Part shown: positions 12,890 through 25,534 of the stretch, one piece after another
Layout of the letters: each line of letters opens with the position of its first letter
Numbering within the stretch: the first letter of the stretch is position 1
Assembly (NCBI GenBank): GCA_034509495.1
Contig: CM067503.1
Coordinates: 7,385,356 to 7,449,355 of the forward strand
DNA length: 64,000 nt
From: Acestrorhynchus altus
Lineage: Eukaryota > Chordata > Actinopteri > Characiformes > Acestrorhynchidae
Direction of reading: 5' to 3'
The notes under the pieces: model-generated
What the model saw: only the letters and a program-made list of their open reading frames with translations
Told to the model about the DNA's origin: nothing
Database searches by the model: none
Made by a program: the position numbers and the translations under genes

Positions 12890-13545
12890 TGAGGATTTTT
12901 AATAAAGCAGCTGGCGCGAGGCTACGTGTACTGTATTCGCTTGCAGAACCTTGCTTTGCTATGCATTTTGCAATCTGCTATTCCTGTTTACTTATTTATT
13001 TCAGTATGTCTCCTTTCCATTTAATTGCAGGGGAGCGATAGCGAATACAACTGCCAGAAACAGGTAGGAAAAATGGAGAGAAGTCGCTTTTGTTATTCTT
13101 TGATTACCAGCGACATCAAAGAGAGATCACGTGCGTTTTGTCACATCGCGGCTGTAGTGTCTACGAGAAGGTGGGGAAAAGAGAGACTAGGAAGGTATTT
13201 GCAAGAGAGCCAGTTTTTGGAGAGAGGCTGATTGGAGTGCGAAGCGGGCGCGAGGCGAGCTCCTCGGCCAGCGCAGCAGTTCGGAGCAAGGGAGAAATAA
13301 TTAACAGATAAAAAACAGAGTGCGCTAATGAGACTAGCATTTGACAGATTCTTCACTTGACCTCGCGTTCTCTTGGCCATTTCGGGCGGGGGGAAAAGGT
13401 GGTGGGGAGGGGGCGTCAGATTTATAATTACACTCAGCAATGCACCATGAAATTGTTATTGTGGAATACCTTTTTGAAAATGTTATCAAACAATTACTTT
13501 AATTTGGCCCTCCGGAAAACTGTTGCACACGTGTGTTAAGTGACG
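12890..13545. promoter_or_regulatory. Candidate conserved non-coding block
   Basis: Higher GC than the flanks, CpGs present (gcgaagcgggcgcgaggcga near 13239), no microsatellite, and several overlapping small frames on both strands with no protein signature. Its neighbour at 13.55-14.7 kb is similar, so the two may form one regulatory cluster. Confidence 0.35.
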
Positions 13546-13549
13546 GAGG

Positions 13550-14720
13550 CCCTGCTACAAAATCCTGAAAGGGCCGCATGTTCTGCTCCACCCTTCTTCC
13601 TCTCCTTCCTTTACCCTTTCTCACTTCCGATGGGGTAAAGGTGGCAACAAGCAGTTGCGGAATGTTTCACAACAAAGGCGATAATCGGCAGCGCCGATAC
13701 CGTGCTGCATTTGGAGGACAGGAAGAAGAAATAATCTCTTTTTGAGGCTTGGTGTAAAAAAATGAATCAGAGTCGAATCACATCAAATGAGAGACGGAGG
13801 GAAAAAAAAAAACTTAAAGACAGTTCCGAGATGAAGCTTAACTCGGGAGAAAAATGACCTCTCGTTCTGGCGGTAAAGTTCGAGCCAAATATGATATCAA
13901 CCCCAGGTTGACTCATTAATGTGTGTATGGTGTGAAACGATCTGCCGCTATCTGGCCTTGACTTGCCGGTTGATAGGCTACGAATGCAAATGTGCTGATA
14001 AGAGCAGATACCAAATATTTATGATATGATATTCTAGGAATTGTATTATTAGATAAAACAAAGGTGCATTATTTCCCTGGATTCCCTTTTCAGGTTTGCC
14101 AAAAAAAGGCATCCCCCCCCTCCTCACTCCCTCCCTTTCTGCTTCTAGAATTTGCATTTCTTCAAAATTGATTGGGCCTGCGTATTATGTTAAGCTATTT
14201 GTTTGCTGAGGACGGTAATTAGTTACTGTAATTACAGCGATGACAGTTGCTAAATTGTTTTTAAAGCATTACAGTGCGTCTGTGCCAGAAGATTGCAGCA
14301 CTTATTTTAGGATTTAAGCAATTGCTGGCGAACAAAAAAAAAACACAGAGAGACAGAGGGAAAAAAATCCCTCCAGGACGGATGGTCCTTTCTTTTGAAC
14401 CTAGGCGCCATTTTTTCTGAGCAAGGCATTTTGAAAATGTCTGTTAATTTGTCTAATTGCCCACGCTCTTCGTTTTCTGCAGCCTGCCTCGTTGATGCAG
14501 ACTCACCTGGTGAAGTCTTGCCCGGGATCGTGGGAGATTGGCAAAAAATCCGATACACTGTTTGTGTTAGCTGGCGAGATCAACACAGCGTCGACTTTCT
14601 GCTTGTGCCGAGAATAAAGGCTGTCAGCGGCGGGCGTAATTGTAATTACGGTACAAAAAGTCTCGACGTGCCGTTAGTGCACTTTCAAGCTCCGTAAACA
14701 CGCGCTTCTTTGGCTGCACA
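13550..14720. promoter_or_regulatory. Candidate conserved non-coding block with paired homeodomain motifs
   Basis: Over a kilobase of unique-looking sequence. At 14215-14235 two TAATTA sites lie head to tail (gtaattagttactgtaatta). Other CpG-bearing segments include gataatcggcagcgccgata (13681). I see no splice-bounded open frame of protein-like character. Confidence 0.35.
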
Positions 14721-15124
14721 CTTTGATCATTTCAAAACGTTTCAGTGAACTACAGCGCAGTTATTGGAGATTATGTCGGTTTAGTTGTGTACAAGTGTTG
14801 CCCACACAGACATAGCCTCACTGGCTTTATTAAACAATTGAAGTATATTGAACCAAGTGGGTTAGGATTTTCCACAGAACACAGGACACATTCTACAAAA
14901 AATGATGTAAGGTTTTCAGGACTTTTTTAAAGGTTCTTTCTCTCTCACTGAGTTGCTGCTACCATGCAAGCTTACCAGAAGTGTTTCATCTTGGACCTAC
15001 ACTACATTCGTCTTCTATGGGCATTTTTTCCTAGGTATTACATAAAATAAAAAACAGTTGTGAAGTTGTGTTCTCTAAAGCAGACCAAAGCCAGACTAAC
15101 TTGTAGGTTTACATATTTATAGAA

Positions 15125-15125
<1 letters not shown>

Positions 15126-15194
<69 letters not shown>
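15126..15194 (+). repeat. (AT)n microsatellite
   Basis: About 34 AT units. Confidence 0.98.
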
Positions 15195-15197
<3 letters not shown>

Positions 15198-15209
15198 AAT
15201 ATGCAATAA

Positions 15210-15335
15210 ACCAGTGTTTCTCTATGCTGGTCCTGGAGGCACCCCTGCCCTACATATTTTAGAACTTTCTGTTCTAGCAAAACACCACTTAATCAAGTAA
15301 CGAGTCCTTTCAGAGGTGCAGGGGAGTGTTAACAC
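15210..15335 (+). repeat. Palindromic teleost repeat fragment
   Basis: accagtgtttctctatgctg then gtcctggaggcacccctg; the downstream ggtgcaggggagtg partly mirrors it. The same repeat occurs in reverse at 59.8 kb. The (AT)n tract abuts it. Confidence 0.6.
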
Positions 15336-15339
15336 AAGG

Positions 15340-16800
15340 AATTCATTAAAGTGTACACTGCCATAAATGATGCAAATAAACATTGTAACATAATTCAAAA
15401 GAAATAATTCATATATTTCTGTGAAATCTGATATTCAAGAAAGTATAAGGGGTTACTAACTTTGTCCTTTCACTATGAACATTTTGAACATTTGTATTGA
15501 AATGCACTGCAAATGTCTCACGGTGTGGATTCACTGTAAAACATATATTCATTCAGTCTAATTTGTCTAAAGGAACATTTATTTCCACTTATTGTCTTGC
15601 TGATATGAATAAGCAGTGTTTGTTTATAATCAATTAATTCAATCGAACTGCATAAAATATACCACTTGTGGCGGTTTAGTGCCAACTTGTAAAATACTTT
15701 CTAGATATTTCAACCTTAAATACACATATATGTTACCAGTTTGATATATAACAGCTTCACAGACTCACTTCATTAAAAAGTCCTGGCATAGAGCAGCCTG
15801 ATATTTAGGACTTTAGGAACAAATAGGACTTAACAATTATCACACGATATGTGCATTGTCAAGTACATATTTTGGACATTCAGAAGTCCTAGAACAGCAT
15901 TATTTTCTGACAGAAATGTGAGGAAATCAAAGCATTATTTGTGGATTGAACTGTCACTGCTTAATCCTAATACTGACACTACCTAATGTTTGAACGTTAC
16001 CTGGCAAGGCCTTCAGTTCAGCTACTGAAGTACTCATGGCGAATCCTCAGTGAACGATTTTGTGTTTAAGATTTTAACTTTGTTTCCAAACAAAACTAGT
16101 CATTAAATAAAGAACATTACCACCATATACACAGAGTTTAAATACAACAGGAATGATAACTCAACTTAACAAACATACTGGTTCATCTAAAAAAATTAAT
16201 ACTATGAGAAAGGTTTTTGATAGTTTTATGAAAAAAATGTAACAGTTTACTTTATGTACTTTCAATTTGTTCGAGGTTTTGGTTTTAAAACTGATACTAT
16301 GATTAGCTATTTAGTCATTTAATTAGTGTAATGTTAGAGAATTTAGATTTCTGTTTGTCATGATCTATAAAGTAAACTGATCAATAGTAATAAAGAAAAA
16401 GTCACATTCTGCACAATTAATGTACAATATGACATAAAATAAGAATCTTTTAACAATATATATTTTTTAATTTTTTCATTAATATACAGTTTAGTGTTAA
16501 GAAATCATTTGGTCCTAGAGAATATGGCATCAACCTCCCACCCCTCTGAATATTGCTGCTGATAAAAACAAACTGTTGGGTTGGGATGGAGCATTGACTC
16601 CAGAGAGAGTCGTGGATACCATTTCTTTGGTCTGAGCAACTGTATGGCCCTGAGTTGCTCATGAACTGAGATTCAAGTCAGCATGTGAAAACATATTTCA
16701 GAAATTGTAAGTATTTCTTGATTCCGCTGCCACAACCATGACATTACAGAAGAATATCTTGGCCATATGATGTTAAAAAGCTCCTGCACAAAGATAACCA
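15340..16800. other. Unassigned AT-rich interval
   Basis: No gene or recognised transposon. Confidence 0.55.
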
Positions 16801-16819
16801 ACATGAGACATTATATATT

Positions 16820-17330
16820 AATCACATGGCGCTCCATTACCCAACAGAGCCCATTACTAGCACTCCTCAAAGTCCCCACCCAATAATGAAAGTAGTTTCT
16901 CAGCCGTTCTGCTGTAAGTGTATAACAGGATTTATTACATTCTTAATCAGAAAGCATGCACGTCGACCCCCTGATTCCCTTAAGCTGGAAATGATACAAC
17001 CAAGTCACTTATAGAATGGGGCCATACACTTATCCTCCGAGGTACAAGCTGTTTGTATATCTTTAGTGTGAGCATTGCTAATCAGCATGGAGCACAATTC
17101 TGTGAATCTCTGAGGTACCGCAAGACGAGTGCTATATCTGTTCATGAGTGAGTCGAGAGAGAACAGAGAGGGAAGCCTCCTTTAGGTTTTTGAAGGCCTG
17201 AGAGTGACTTGGTGGGAATTTGGGAGCACGTGAGTTTAAATCAGAGCAGACGAGGGTGGCGGTGTCTGTTCTTTGATGACCCTCAGGTTGCTCCTGACCA
17301 ATTTCTTTTCAGCTTCAAATGCAACAAAAG
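16820..17330. promoter_or_regulatory. Weak candidate conserved non-coding block
   Basis: Microsatellite-free, mixed composition. The evidence is only compositional. Confidence 0.2.
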
Positions 17331-17624
17331 CAACTGAAAGGCCCAAATTGCCACAAAATGGAATAAATTACATTAGTGAGTGTGTGTGAGAGTGTGTGTG
17401 AACATGGGAATTATTGTCTAAGTCACACAGTATAACTAATAACAAATGAACAAAACAGTTATACTGTTTGACCACATATCACTGCTGTCAGTAGACTCCA
17501 GTTCTCTATGGTTTGAACCTGTAGCTGCTCTGTAATCTGTGTAAATAATTTGGGATGATCAGGCTAATAGAAATGCTCTAACATTAGGAAAGTTAATGCT
17601 TGAATTTAAGAGCCTGATCACATT

Positions 17625-17912
17625 TAGGAGCAATAACCTTCACCAAATATTTCCTGTAGCTGAGAATAATATCTACAACTCCCACATTCCCACATCACTG
17701 TTCTGTTAATGATCGCCAGGCGTCCAGACCCTGAGGCATAAACCTGCCTAAAACTCCTGAGGCTCCTCTGTAGCTTCACAGTTATGATGAGCAATCACGG
17801 TGTTGCTGTTCTGTTTTACACATATGTGCTAAAGGATTCCCACTTTGTCTCTTCTGTCCATGGAATATTTTTGTAGAATTATGGAACAACCAGGCTATCT
17901 TGGTTTTTATTT
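17625..17912 (-). mobile_element. Tc1-like transposon fragment
   Basis: gcaataaccttcaccaaata, tagcttcacagttatgatga and tctgtccatggaatattttt follow the non-coding-strand order of a Tc1-like transposase (the last is the region complementary to the KVLWSDE-type segment). Large deletions separate the pieces. A (GT)n tract has grown at its right end. Confidence 0.65.
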
Positions 17913-17916
17913 GTGA

Positions 17917-17998
<82 letters not shown>

Positions 17999-18000
17999 GT
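17917..18000 (+). repeat. (GT)n microsatellite
   Basis: About 40 GT units with one gc interruption. Confidence 0.98.
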
Positions 18001-18329
18001 TTCTTAGTAGAGTTACATGGTTTCCTAGTCTTGTCTTCCATTATCACCATTCATGTTGGTGAATTTTCTAATCATAGACATAATATATATTCTGTTGCCG
18101 CTGGTCCCTTTATCTATCTTTTTTTGCCTCCACACATACAGTTCCAACATTTCAAACCTGTATCATCTTAGATCACTCTGTTGGACTAGTCTGACATATC
18201 TGCTTGATGCTGCTGCCTTCTTTTGTCCTTCTCCCCCTTTAAACTGCACACAACATCTTTGCCTGTCAGTAATTAGAAAGCTGAATCTTTAGATGTTTGG
18301 GGATTTTGGGTAGCAGGGTGTTTATCTCT

Positions 18330-18640
18330 TCTCCGGCCGTGCAGGAGAGCAGCATTGCGCCCCTGGTTGTGGGGTGACCTACCAGAATGCACCACCACGG
18401 CATAAACAGCCCTGGATAGGCTCATCTCGGCGCTTAGAGAACGCGGCCTTTGGTGAAAGCACCAATTAGCACCTCATTAAGCTGATAAGCCTGAGCTTTC
18501 GCATTCTAAATCCCTCTAGAAATCATGCAGGATTAAGAGAAGTTGGTTGGTAAATTGGGGTGTGCATCTGTAATTCAATTGCATCTTAGACCATTAATTA
18601 ACAAGCTACCTATGTAATAGTTAATGTTGTGATTTCTGTT
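18330..18640. promoter_or_regulatory. Candidate conserved non-coding block
   Basis: caattagcacctcattaagc, ctgataagcctgagc and accattaattaac give several TAAT sites in repeat-free sequence. Confidence 0.35.
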
Positions 18641-18974
18641 AATTAGTAGCTAGTTGTGATAAAGTCGTCCTAAAATATAATAATAAAAAAAACAGTGCTT
18701 TATGGGAAACGTGTCTTTCATAAATCATAATTGTTCACATTAAAAGTAATATAACTTGCATGATAAGGATTCAAAGCTGCTGTTTTAATTAGTAGGTAAA
18801 TCTAAATATTTGACATTCACAAGAGAATTAATATTCTCTCATTACAAATACTAAGCTCATTGCAACAATAGAAGGAACACAAGCAGTTCTCTCTATTGAA
18901 ATGCTTACTGAAGATATTGAGGCCTGCCATGGAGGTGCAGCTCTAAGGAGGGCTGGATGTTTCAAAAAGGTGGT

Positions 18975-19640
18975 TACACTGATCACCCACAACATTATGA
19001 CCCCTCATTTCTGCTCTAGATGTCACTCTGAAGTGCTATAATTACAGACTATAATTCATCTCCTTTTTTCTGCATACCCTGTCCACCCCACAGGACCACA
19101 ACAGAGCAGGTATTGGTCCTGCTGGAGGTGGTTGGTGTGGGTTGGCGGTCATTCTCAGCACTGTTGTGACACTGACATGGTGATGGAGTGTTTAAACCTC
19201 TCAGTGTCACTGCTGGACTGAGAGCAGCCCACCAACCAGAAATATCCAACCAGCAGTGGCTGTGAGCATAATAGAGGACTAGAGGATAAACAACCTAAAC
19301 ATTACAGAACCGATGAGATGCTGTCTCTGACTTTACATCTTCAAGTTGGTAGCGTGGACGGTCACTGGACACTGTTTGAGCACTCCAGGAGCACTGATGT
19401 GTCTGATCCACATGTACCAGCACAATGCACATTAACACACTACCATGTCAGTGTCAATGCAATAATGAGAATGACCTACTAATGACCAAATATTATAACC
19501 TCTCTGGTGGGTGTGTGGGGTCCAGACCACTGAAAATGAGAGTTGAAGGACAATAACAATGTATGCAGAGAAAGTCCTAGAGTCTGTAATTATAGAACAA
19601 CAAAGAACTGGTGATGGTGACAGTAAGGGTAGCAAAATAA
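18975..19640. mobile_element. Palindromic non-autonomous DNA element, copy 1
   Basis: A long imperfect palindrome centred near 19.30 kb. tgacactgacatggtgatg (19167) mirrors accatgtcagtgtcaatgc (19442); ataattacagactataatt mirrors gtctgtaattatag. It begins tacactgatcaccc with an ataacatta-type end like that of the 9.29 kb element. A 156-codon minus-strand open frame inside (19432-19902) has no transposase features. Copies 2 and 3 lie at 34.7 and 46.2 kb. Confidence 0.8.
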
Positions 19641-20223
19641 GCAAACTTTTTGAAAAAAATAAGTTAAAGGATAAAACTTTATAGCAACAACTGTACAAAC
19701 ATAAAGAAACTGAAGCAATGACAACACCCTTGTGTATTTGTGTAAATGTGAATGAGAAGAGACATTCTGGAAAATACTGGTATAACACACCAACTAACTC
19801 AAGGCTGGTTTCATGGTTCCACGTCAAATACTGAAATAAAAATAAAATGTTATGGAGCCACTTTGGGGAAGGAAATGTGGTCTTAAATTTGAAAGGTTGC
19901 ATCTACAACCCTGTAACCCCATCAATAACCCTCAATGAACCTTAATGTGTACAAAGTCTAGGTTTATTACATTCTCTTTCATAAGGAACGGTAGCCCTGG
20001 AGCTGTTTTGGCAATTCCTGACATGGGCTTCATAGGGTCAGGAGGACACATTCAAAGGTTTCTCAGCAAGCTGAAAGGTTAATGGGCAGCTATGGCCTTT
20101 CTATACTAATGCTGTCAGCTAGTTATCATGTAATATTCAATTGCTGTTAATGTTTCTCTAGACGTTTGAATTTTGCTCAAGACAGCTACACACTTATATT
20201 GCTGGATTCCTGTGTGTTTGATG

Positions 20224-20225
<2 letters not shown>

Positions 20226-20278
<53 letters not shown>
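20226..20278 (+). repeat. (CT)n microsatellite
   Basis: About 26 CT units. Confidence 0.98.
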
Positions 20279-20281
<3 letters not shown>

Positions 20282-20607
20282 CAGCAGGTCCGATTGGTGG
20301 AATGGGAACAGGCTGGATGCCTCTGCAGGGATTCCAGCCTGTAAGAGTGTGTATATATCAAGTGTGTGTGGGAGTATGTTGCTCATTAGCTCACTTATGT
20401 AATTCAGGGTGTTACTAATCCTCAAGAAGAGACAAGTACCTCAGCAACACAGGCATCCTCAGCAAAAAGCAGCAGAATGCAGAGGTTGATTTGCATACAT
20501 TCTCAATCACACATAACTCCAACATACGCCATACATCCAACACCGCTCTGAAGTAGTGACACAGCTGTGTGAATGTAGCACACAGCTTTTATAAAAGCAT
20601 TGCCAAT

Positions 20608-20878
20608 AGAATGAGACACTTTGGAGCAGCTGCAAATGAGCCTGAGGTCACCAGGTTCAGTGCCAAGCCTTGGCTAGAAGGGTATAAAGCTCCCCATCAC
20701 TGGGCTGAAGAACAGTGGAACTGGAGCTGTGTTCTCTAGTGTGATGGAGCGCCATCCAATTTGGGATAAGTCACAGTGGCATTTGTGTGATACTGAAGTG
20801 ATTAGCCAACATCAGAATTTGACCTCACTAATGCTCTTGTGGCTGAATGCAGTCAAATCCTCACAGCAATGTCTTTCT
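20608..20878 (-). repeat. Dispersed repeat family R1, copy 1
   Basis: ggtataaagctccccatcac, cagtggaactggagctgtgt and gacctcactaatgctcttgt appear in the order of the reverse complement of the 48.8 kb copy. Both ends are eroded. Confidence 0.75.
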
Positions 20879-21009
20879 CTCTTCTTGCACACACAGGGGA
20901 AGTTGTGGCCATAAGCTGCTTCTGGTTCTGCTCCAAAGTTCAATAGATTTTCTTCGTGTACATTTCCAAGAGGATGTCCTGATCTCAGACCTACGCACAT
21001 TGTTTCTTA

Positions 21010-21016
21010 GAGAGAG

Positions 21017-21057
<41 letters not shown>
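21010..21057 (+). repeat. (GA)n microsatellite
   Basis: About 23 GA units. Confidence 0.98.
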
Positions 21058-21060
<3 letters not shown>

Positions 21061-21126
21061 CAATTTCAAGGTTGTCATTTTAACATGGCCTTGACTTTAT
21101 TCAACATAGTTGCTTTTAGTTAAACC

Positions 21127-22492
21127 TTAAGGCCCTTTCACACGATTTTTATGGACAGAAAATATTAATGTCTTTCACGTTGAGTCCGAAGCTGACAGAC
21201 TGCGACGCCGTTTCATTTTTTGTCAGAGACCAATTTTCCACAATGTCAGAAGTGTTCAAATCAGGCTGACCAATCAGAGCTCCATTATCATGGTTGCAGA
21301 CCACACTAAAAAAGACAACGGCAGAACAGCTGATCGTGTTCACAGCAGAACACAAAACGCTGACTATAAATATGGTGGAGGAGCCCGTTTTGTAAGTTTT
21401 CTAGGAGCATAGTCTGGTTGTGATACCCGCAAATGGAGGAATTATGTTTGTTTGTTGTTGTTCTTCATAAGGAAGGTCCCATCTTCATATGCTGTATTTG
21501 AGTTCAGGTTTGTGAGTGTATTTTTTGTGGTCCACCAGCAGAGGGAGTGGCTCTTGAGGTGAGTGCTGGGTGTGGTCGGTGGAGAGCTCAGATCAGAGGC
21601 TGCCTGCTGGCTGACAGCAACCTAAGCTTTGTTCTGTTCTTTTTTTCTGTAAAATACAGGTTGGCGACATGAGTCTGTCGATCTGAAGTGCTTTTAAGTT
21701 CGTGGAATCACATTTTGTGTGAGGTGTAGTAACATTTGTGACAGAGGGTTTGTTTGCTAAAGTTGCTGAAGGAGGCTAGTTGTGTCAGGTGAGCTGAATT
21801 CACCTCAGTATGTATGGGATAAAGATGGCGGACCTCCACGTGTTTTAATTGGTTTGGTGTGGCTCCAGAACCAGATCCAGAAGGGTATCTGTTATATTGT
21901 TCAATTTGATGTTTGTAGAATATTTATTGAGGTTTATCCTTAAATCTGTAATGTTCTTACCAGTTTAAGTAGTTGAGCTTAGCAGGTAGTTACAGCATTG
22001 AATGTGCTGCATATATATTTCATTCTTAAAGCTGTAAAATTAAAACTGAGTTAAAAGATAGAACTGGACTAGACTGGAGTGAAGTAGCACTGTAAGATAG
22101 ACATTTTATTTATTTATTTAAGTAAAGATGGTCAAATTGGTAAAAAGGTTTAAAAGTACACATGTTATGGAACAATATTTGTTGTGATACTGAAATGGAA
22201 AATGAATGTGTATTTACACGATTTTCTGTTAATAAATGAGATCAGCGCCTGCCTGCTGACATACAACAGCTCACGCTTTGTTCTGTACTTTTTTCCGTAA
22301 AAATACAGACCCCATCGGAGGCCTGTAACATGTTCGTGTCCAAAGAGCCATGAACTGTAGTTTCCCGCACTAATAAGTACCCGTAAAGGAGGGGGAAATG
22401 GATTGGACCTGGTGTGAAGGTTCCACTGCATTAAAATCGCATTCGTTCTTTTGAGTACAGAACGTTCTACTCAGTGTGAAAGAGCCTTTATT
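21127..22492. mobile_element. Putative non-autonomous DNA transposon, TTAA-type target
   Basis: Left end ttaa|ggccctttcacacg and right end cagtgtgaaagagcc|ttta are inverted to each other. The left flank is TTAA and the right flank TTTA, suggesting a TTAA target duplication with one mutation (as for piggyBac or Kolobok elements). Inside, an ~80 bp segment occurs twice in direct orientation: near 21595-21680 (tgcctgctggctgacagcaa, ctttgttctgttc) and near 22241-22325 (gcctgcctgctgacatacaa, ctttgttctgtac). No transposase frame is seen. Confidence 0.6.
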
Positions 22493-22494
22493 TA

Positions 22495-23460
22495 ACTGTG
22501 ATGGCTGACTTATGGAAACTGCTGAACATATTTATTTTCTCATAAAGCTCAAGATGGTGGGTGTTTGCAGGCAGAGTCCCACCCTTCGAGAAAAAGAGAC
22601 GGTCAGTAGCATGATGTCGGTATTAACAGACTATGATGGCTTTAAAATGGCACCCGTTTATTGTAATCAGCGATGGACTACAGTGGGACTAGTGTCTACA
22701 TAATGACCTATGACTTCCTGGGACCTTGGAGGGCCTCAGACCACCAAGCACAGGGTGGGACAATCAACTGCAGATATAAACATTAGATAAATGATTTGAT
22801 ATTTAATACATATGGATAAACTAAAACCAACAAGCACATAAATAAATAAAGATTGTTTATTCAGTAACCATTTTTCGTCAATGTTATCTGAAGATGAAGA
22901 AACTCTTCATCCAGTAGACATGCTGAGACAAAACAGAGAGGACAGCAACACTATCCATAAAGACCCAAGATTAAAAAAATAATCACAGATTTATTTTTGA
23001 TAGAATCAAAATGATGTTATGTTATGTGGCTCCTGTGGGCTGATGCAGTGCCATAAGCCAGTCATAAAAGCAGAGTTTTTTCCCCCTGAAGCACAATAAA
23101 TAAAAGCCAATAAACAATGCACAGGATATTTTAAGTTTAAAAAAATGTAATCATGTTTTTGTTACATCTGTAGTTAAATGTTGGATGCATTTCTGTAAAC
23201 AGTGTGTCAAATCTATTCAGTGGAAAGCTTTCAAAATGCACTTGTGGTCATATAATAAAGAATGATAATTAAGGTCAAAGATATACAGTGTAAACACCTG
23301 TTCTTAACTGTTAACCTACAACATATATGCAACTATGAGTTTCTGCCCAAATGAGACACACTCACAATGGATGACTTGAAGACTGGGAGTGTGTTAGTGT
23401 CCATATCAATTGGACTGACTCACGCAGTGCAATAACAACACGCTACTGAGCATCATTTAA
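22495..23460. other. Unassigned AT-rich interval
   Basis: No gene or recognised repeat. Confidence 0.5.
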
Positions 23461-24001
23461 CCTTTACAGGGCCCGTATTGATCCGTGTGCAGCTTATCAG
23501 GCTACGATCTGAGCTCTGAGCCGACCTCCGCTTAGCAGCTCTGGGTGTTAGGATTCACAGAGCATCTACCGGCAAGACAAAGCTGTCCCTCTGTGCTCGT
23601 TAGTTGGTATTTCTCGTGTGGTCACACTTTTATTTTCTTATCTGCTCTGTTCTTACTCACGATACTGATGCTTCTTTGTTCTAAAAGACAAAGAAATGTA
23701 GCAGACCAAGGCTTGAGAAGAGGTTTAAAAGCTTGAGCATGCATCAGAAACTCACTGCAGAGTCCTGTGAATCTGAACGATGTATTTCCCATTTGATTTA
23801 AAATGCCAAACAAAGATTTATTTACAGATTTTCATACTAATGAACGAACCAATCAAAATCTAAAAATATCTAGATGGGATGGAGGCATTAAAACTCTTCA
23901 TTTGGGAGAGGGGCACTAACAAACAAAACACTAGAAAGAAAATTCAGTACAGATTTGTACATAAGACAGTACCAAGGAAATTCATGGAAGAAACCAAGAA
24001 A

Positions 24002-24248
24002 CTCATGGAAGAACCAATCAAAATCTATATTTTAGATGAGAGACCTCAAACTCATGGAAGAACCAATCAAAATCTTCATTTTAGATGAGAGACCTCAAAC
24101 TCGTGGAAGAACCAATCAAAATCTTCATTTTAGACAAGACACCTCAAACTCATGGAAGAACCAATCAAAATCTTCATTTTAGACAAGCGACCTCAAACTC
24201 ATGGAAGAACCAATCAGAAGCTTCATTATTAGACGAGAGACCCCAAAC
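24002..24248 (+). repeat. 49-bp minisatellite, five units
   Basis: Units start at 24002, 24051, 24100, 24149 and 24198, each beginning ctcatggaagaaccaatca (third unit ctcgtgg). Period is exactly 49 bp. Degenerate half-units lie upstream at 23.85 and 23.98 kb. Because 49 is not a multiple of three, the open frames across it do not give a repeated peptide. Confidence 0.95.
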
Positions 24249-24599
24249 TTTTCTTCCAACTTGTGATCTTGCAAAGTGTGGTATCTGAGTAACCCAGTGA
24301 ACCCAGCAGGGTTAAAACTCACTCCACTGGTTGACTGGGAAATGTCCTGTTCAAGAACATGTTATGTTTTCCACCCTACTGTTTTGGAAGGTGTAGCGCC
24401 AACCCTGAGAGCAGCGCACTGAGAAGTGAGTTATCACTGAACTTCGTTCCAAAAAAAGGAAGAAAAAATCCTTTCAGGATCATGCCGGTACATCACGGGC
24501 AGAGCTGTTCAGCAGAGAAGTTCTCAAATTTCCTCTACATGCCGATAACAGATATGTTTAGCATCAGGGGAGCCAGTGCTTTAATAGACTTTTTAACTG

Positions 24600-25140
24600 G
24601 AGATCTCGGAGAGCAAAATTAAACATACAGCGTAATTGAATCCCTGCTTCAAATCGCAGCGCTCCTATTGTAAATCATTCTCTCTCTGTTCTACAGCCCC
24701 CCCACTCGCACTCTCAGCCACGTTCCTCACACGGAGGTAGGGCGTTTTCCGCCTCCGATAAGCACTAACAAATTACCCGAATTTCAAAATTAATGGCTGA
24801 CTGCCTGCTACTGAGAGATATCATTGTGTCCCCATGAATATTTTGATTTTGTGATTAGATCAAAATGCAGCGAATTCCTAAACAGCAGCGCTCGAGCTCG
24901 GATGATCATAAGGGGAGAGAGAAAACTCTTTCCCCATTTTTAAGAAGAAGAACTAAATTGAATTCCTGGCGAATCTGCTGATATGGAATAATTAGGGAAA
25001 GTTGAATCTGTATTTTCTTTCTCGTTCATATTTGCATGGCTGTTGATCTCAGGGTGGTGTGATCCAGAGCTCGGCAAAATGACTATTTATTTGTTTATTT
25101 TGTGCCACTCGCTGAATTCACCTTCCCACATGAGATAATG
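24600..25140. promoter_or_regulatory. Candidate conserved non-coding block
   Basis: Repeat-free sequence with aaaattaatggctgactg, atgaatattttgattttgtg and gattagatcaaaatgc (TAAT and TCF/LEF-like AGATCAAA). Good enhancer-type candidate, unproven. Confidence 0.38.
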
Positions 25141-25534
25141 GATTTTATTATGATGTTAAAGAGGTTACCACAGAAAACCCCAAACACAACACAGTCACAG
25201 ATAGAGAACTCTATGAATTCAAGCACGTCCTCACAGTCAGGAAAGTCAGCGTTGGTAAAAATTCAATAATACCTTAATTTCAACAAACATCTAATTCTCT
25301 TGTTCGTCTTCTGACTGCGCTCAAGTCAAATGTACAGACAAATGTGTTGTACTGATTCTGAGAGATACACTTTAGATGGTTTGTTTAGTCACAGTGTACG
25401 TGTAGAAAATGAGGATCTAGAAGATCCATCCTATGAGTTATCATCCATAAATTAGTACCCAACCTGTCAATCATGATAAAGTTCTAGTAAATGATGTTCT
25501 ACGCCAATGAGTCCTGCATTTGAAGGTACTGTGT

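Noticed and set aside
19432..19902. 156-codon minus-strand open frame
   Set aside because: Begins inside a palindromic transposable element and shows no protein family features.
24002..24248. CRISPR-like array
   Set aside because: Units are contiguous 49-mers with no unique spacers, in a vertebrate genome.
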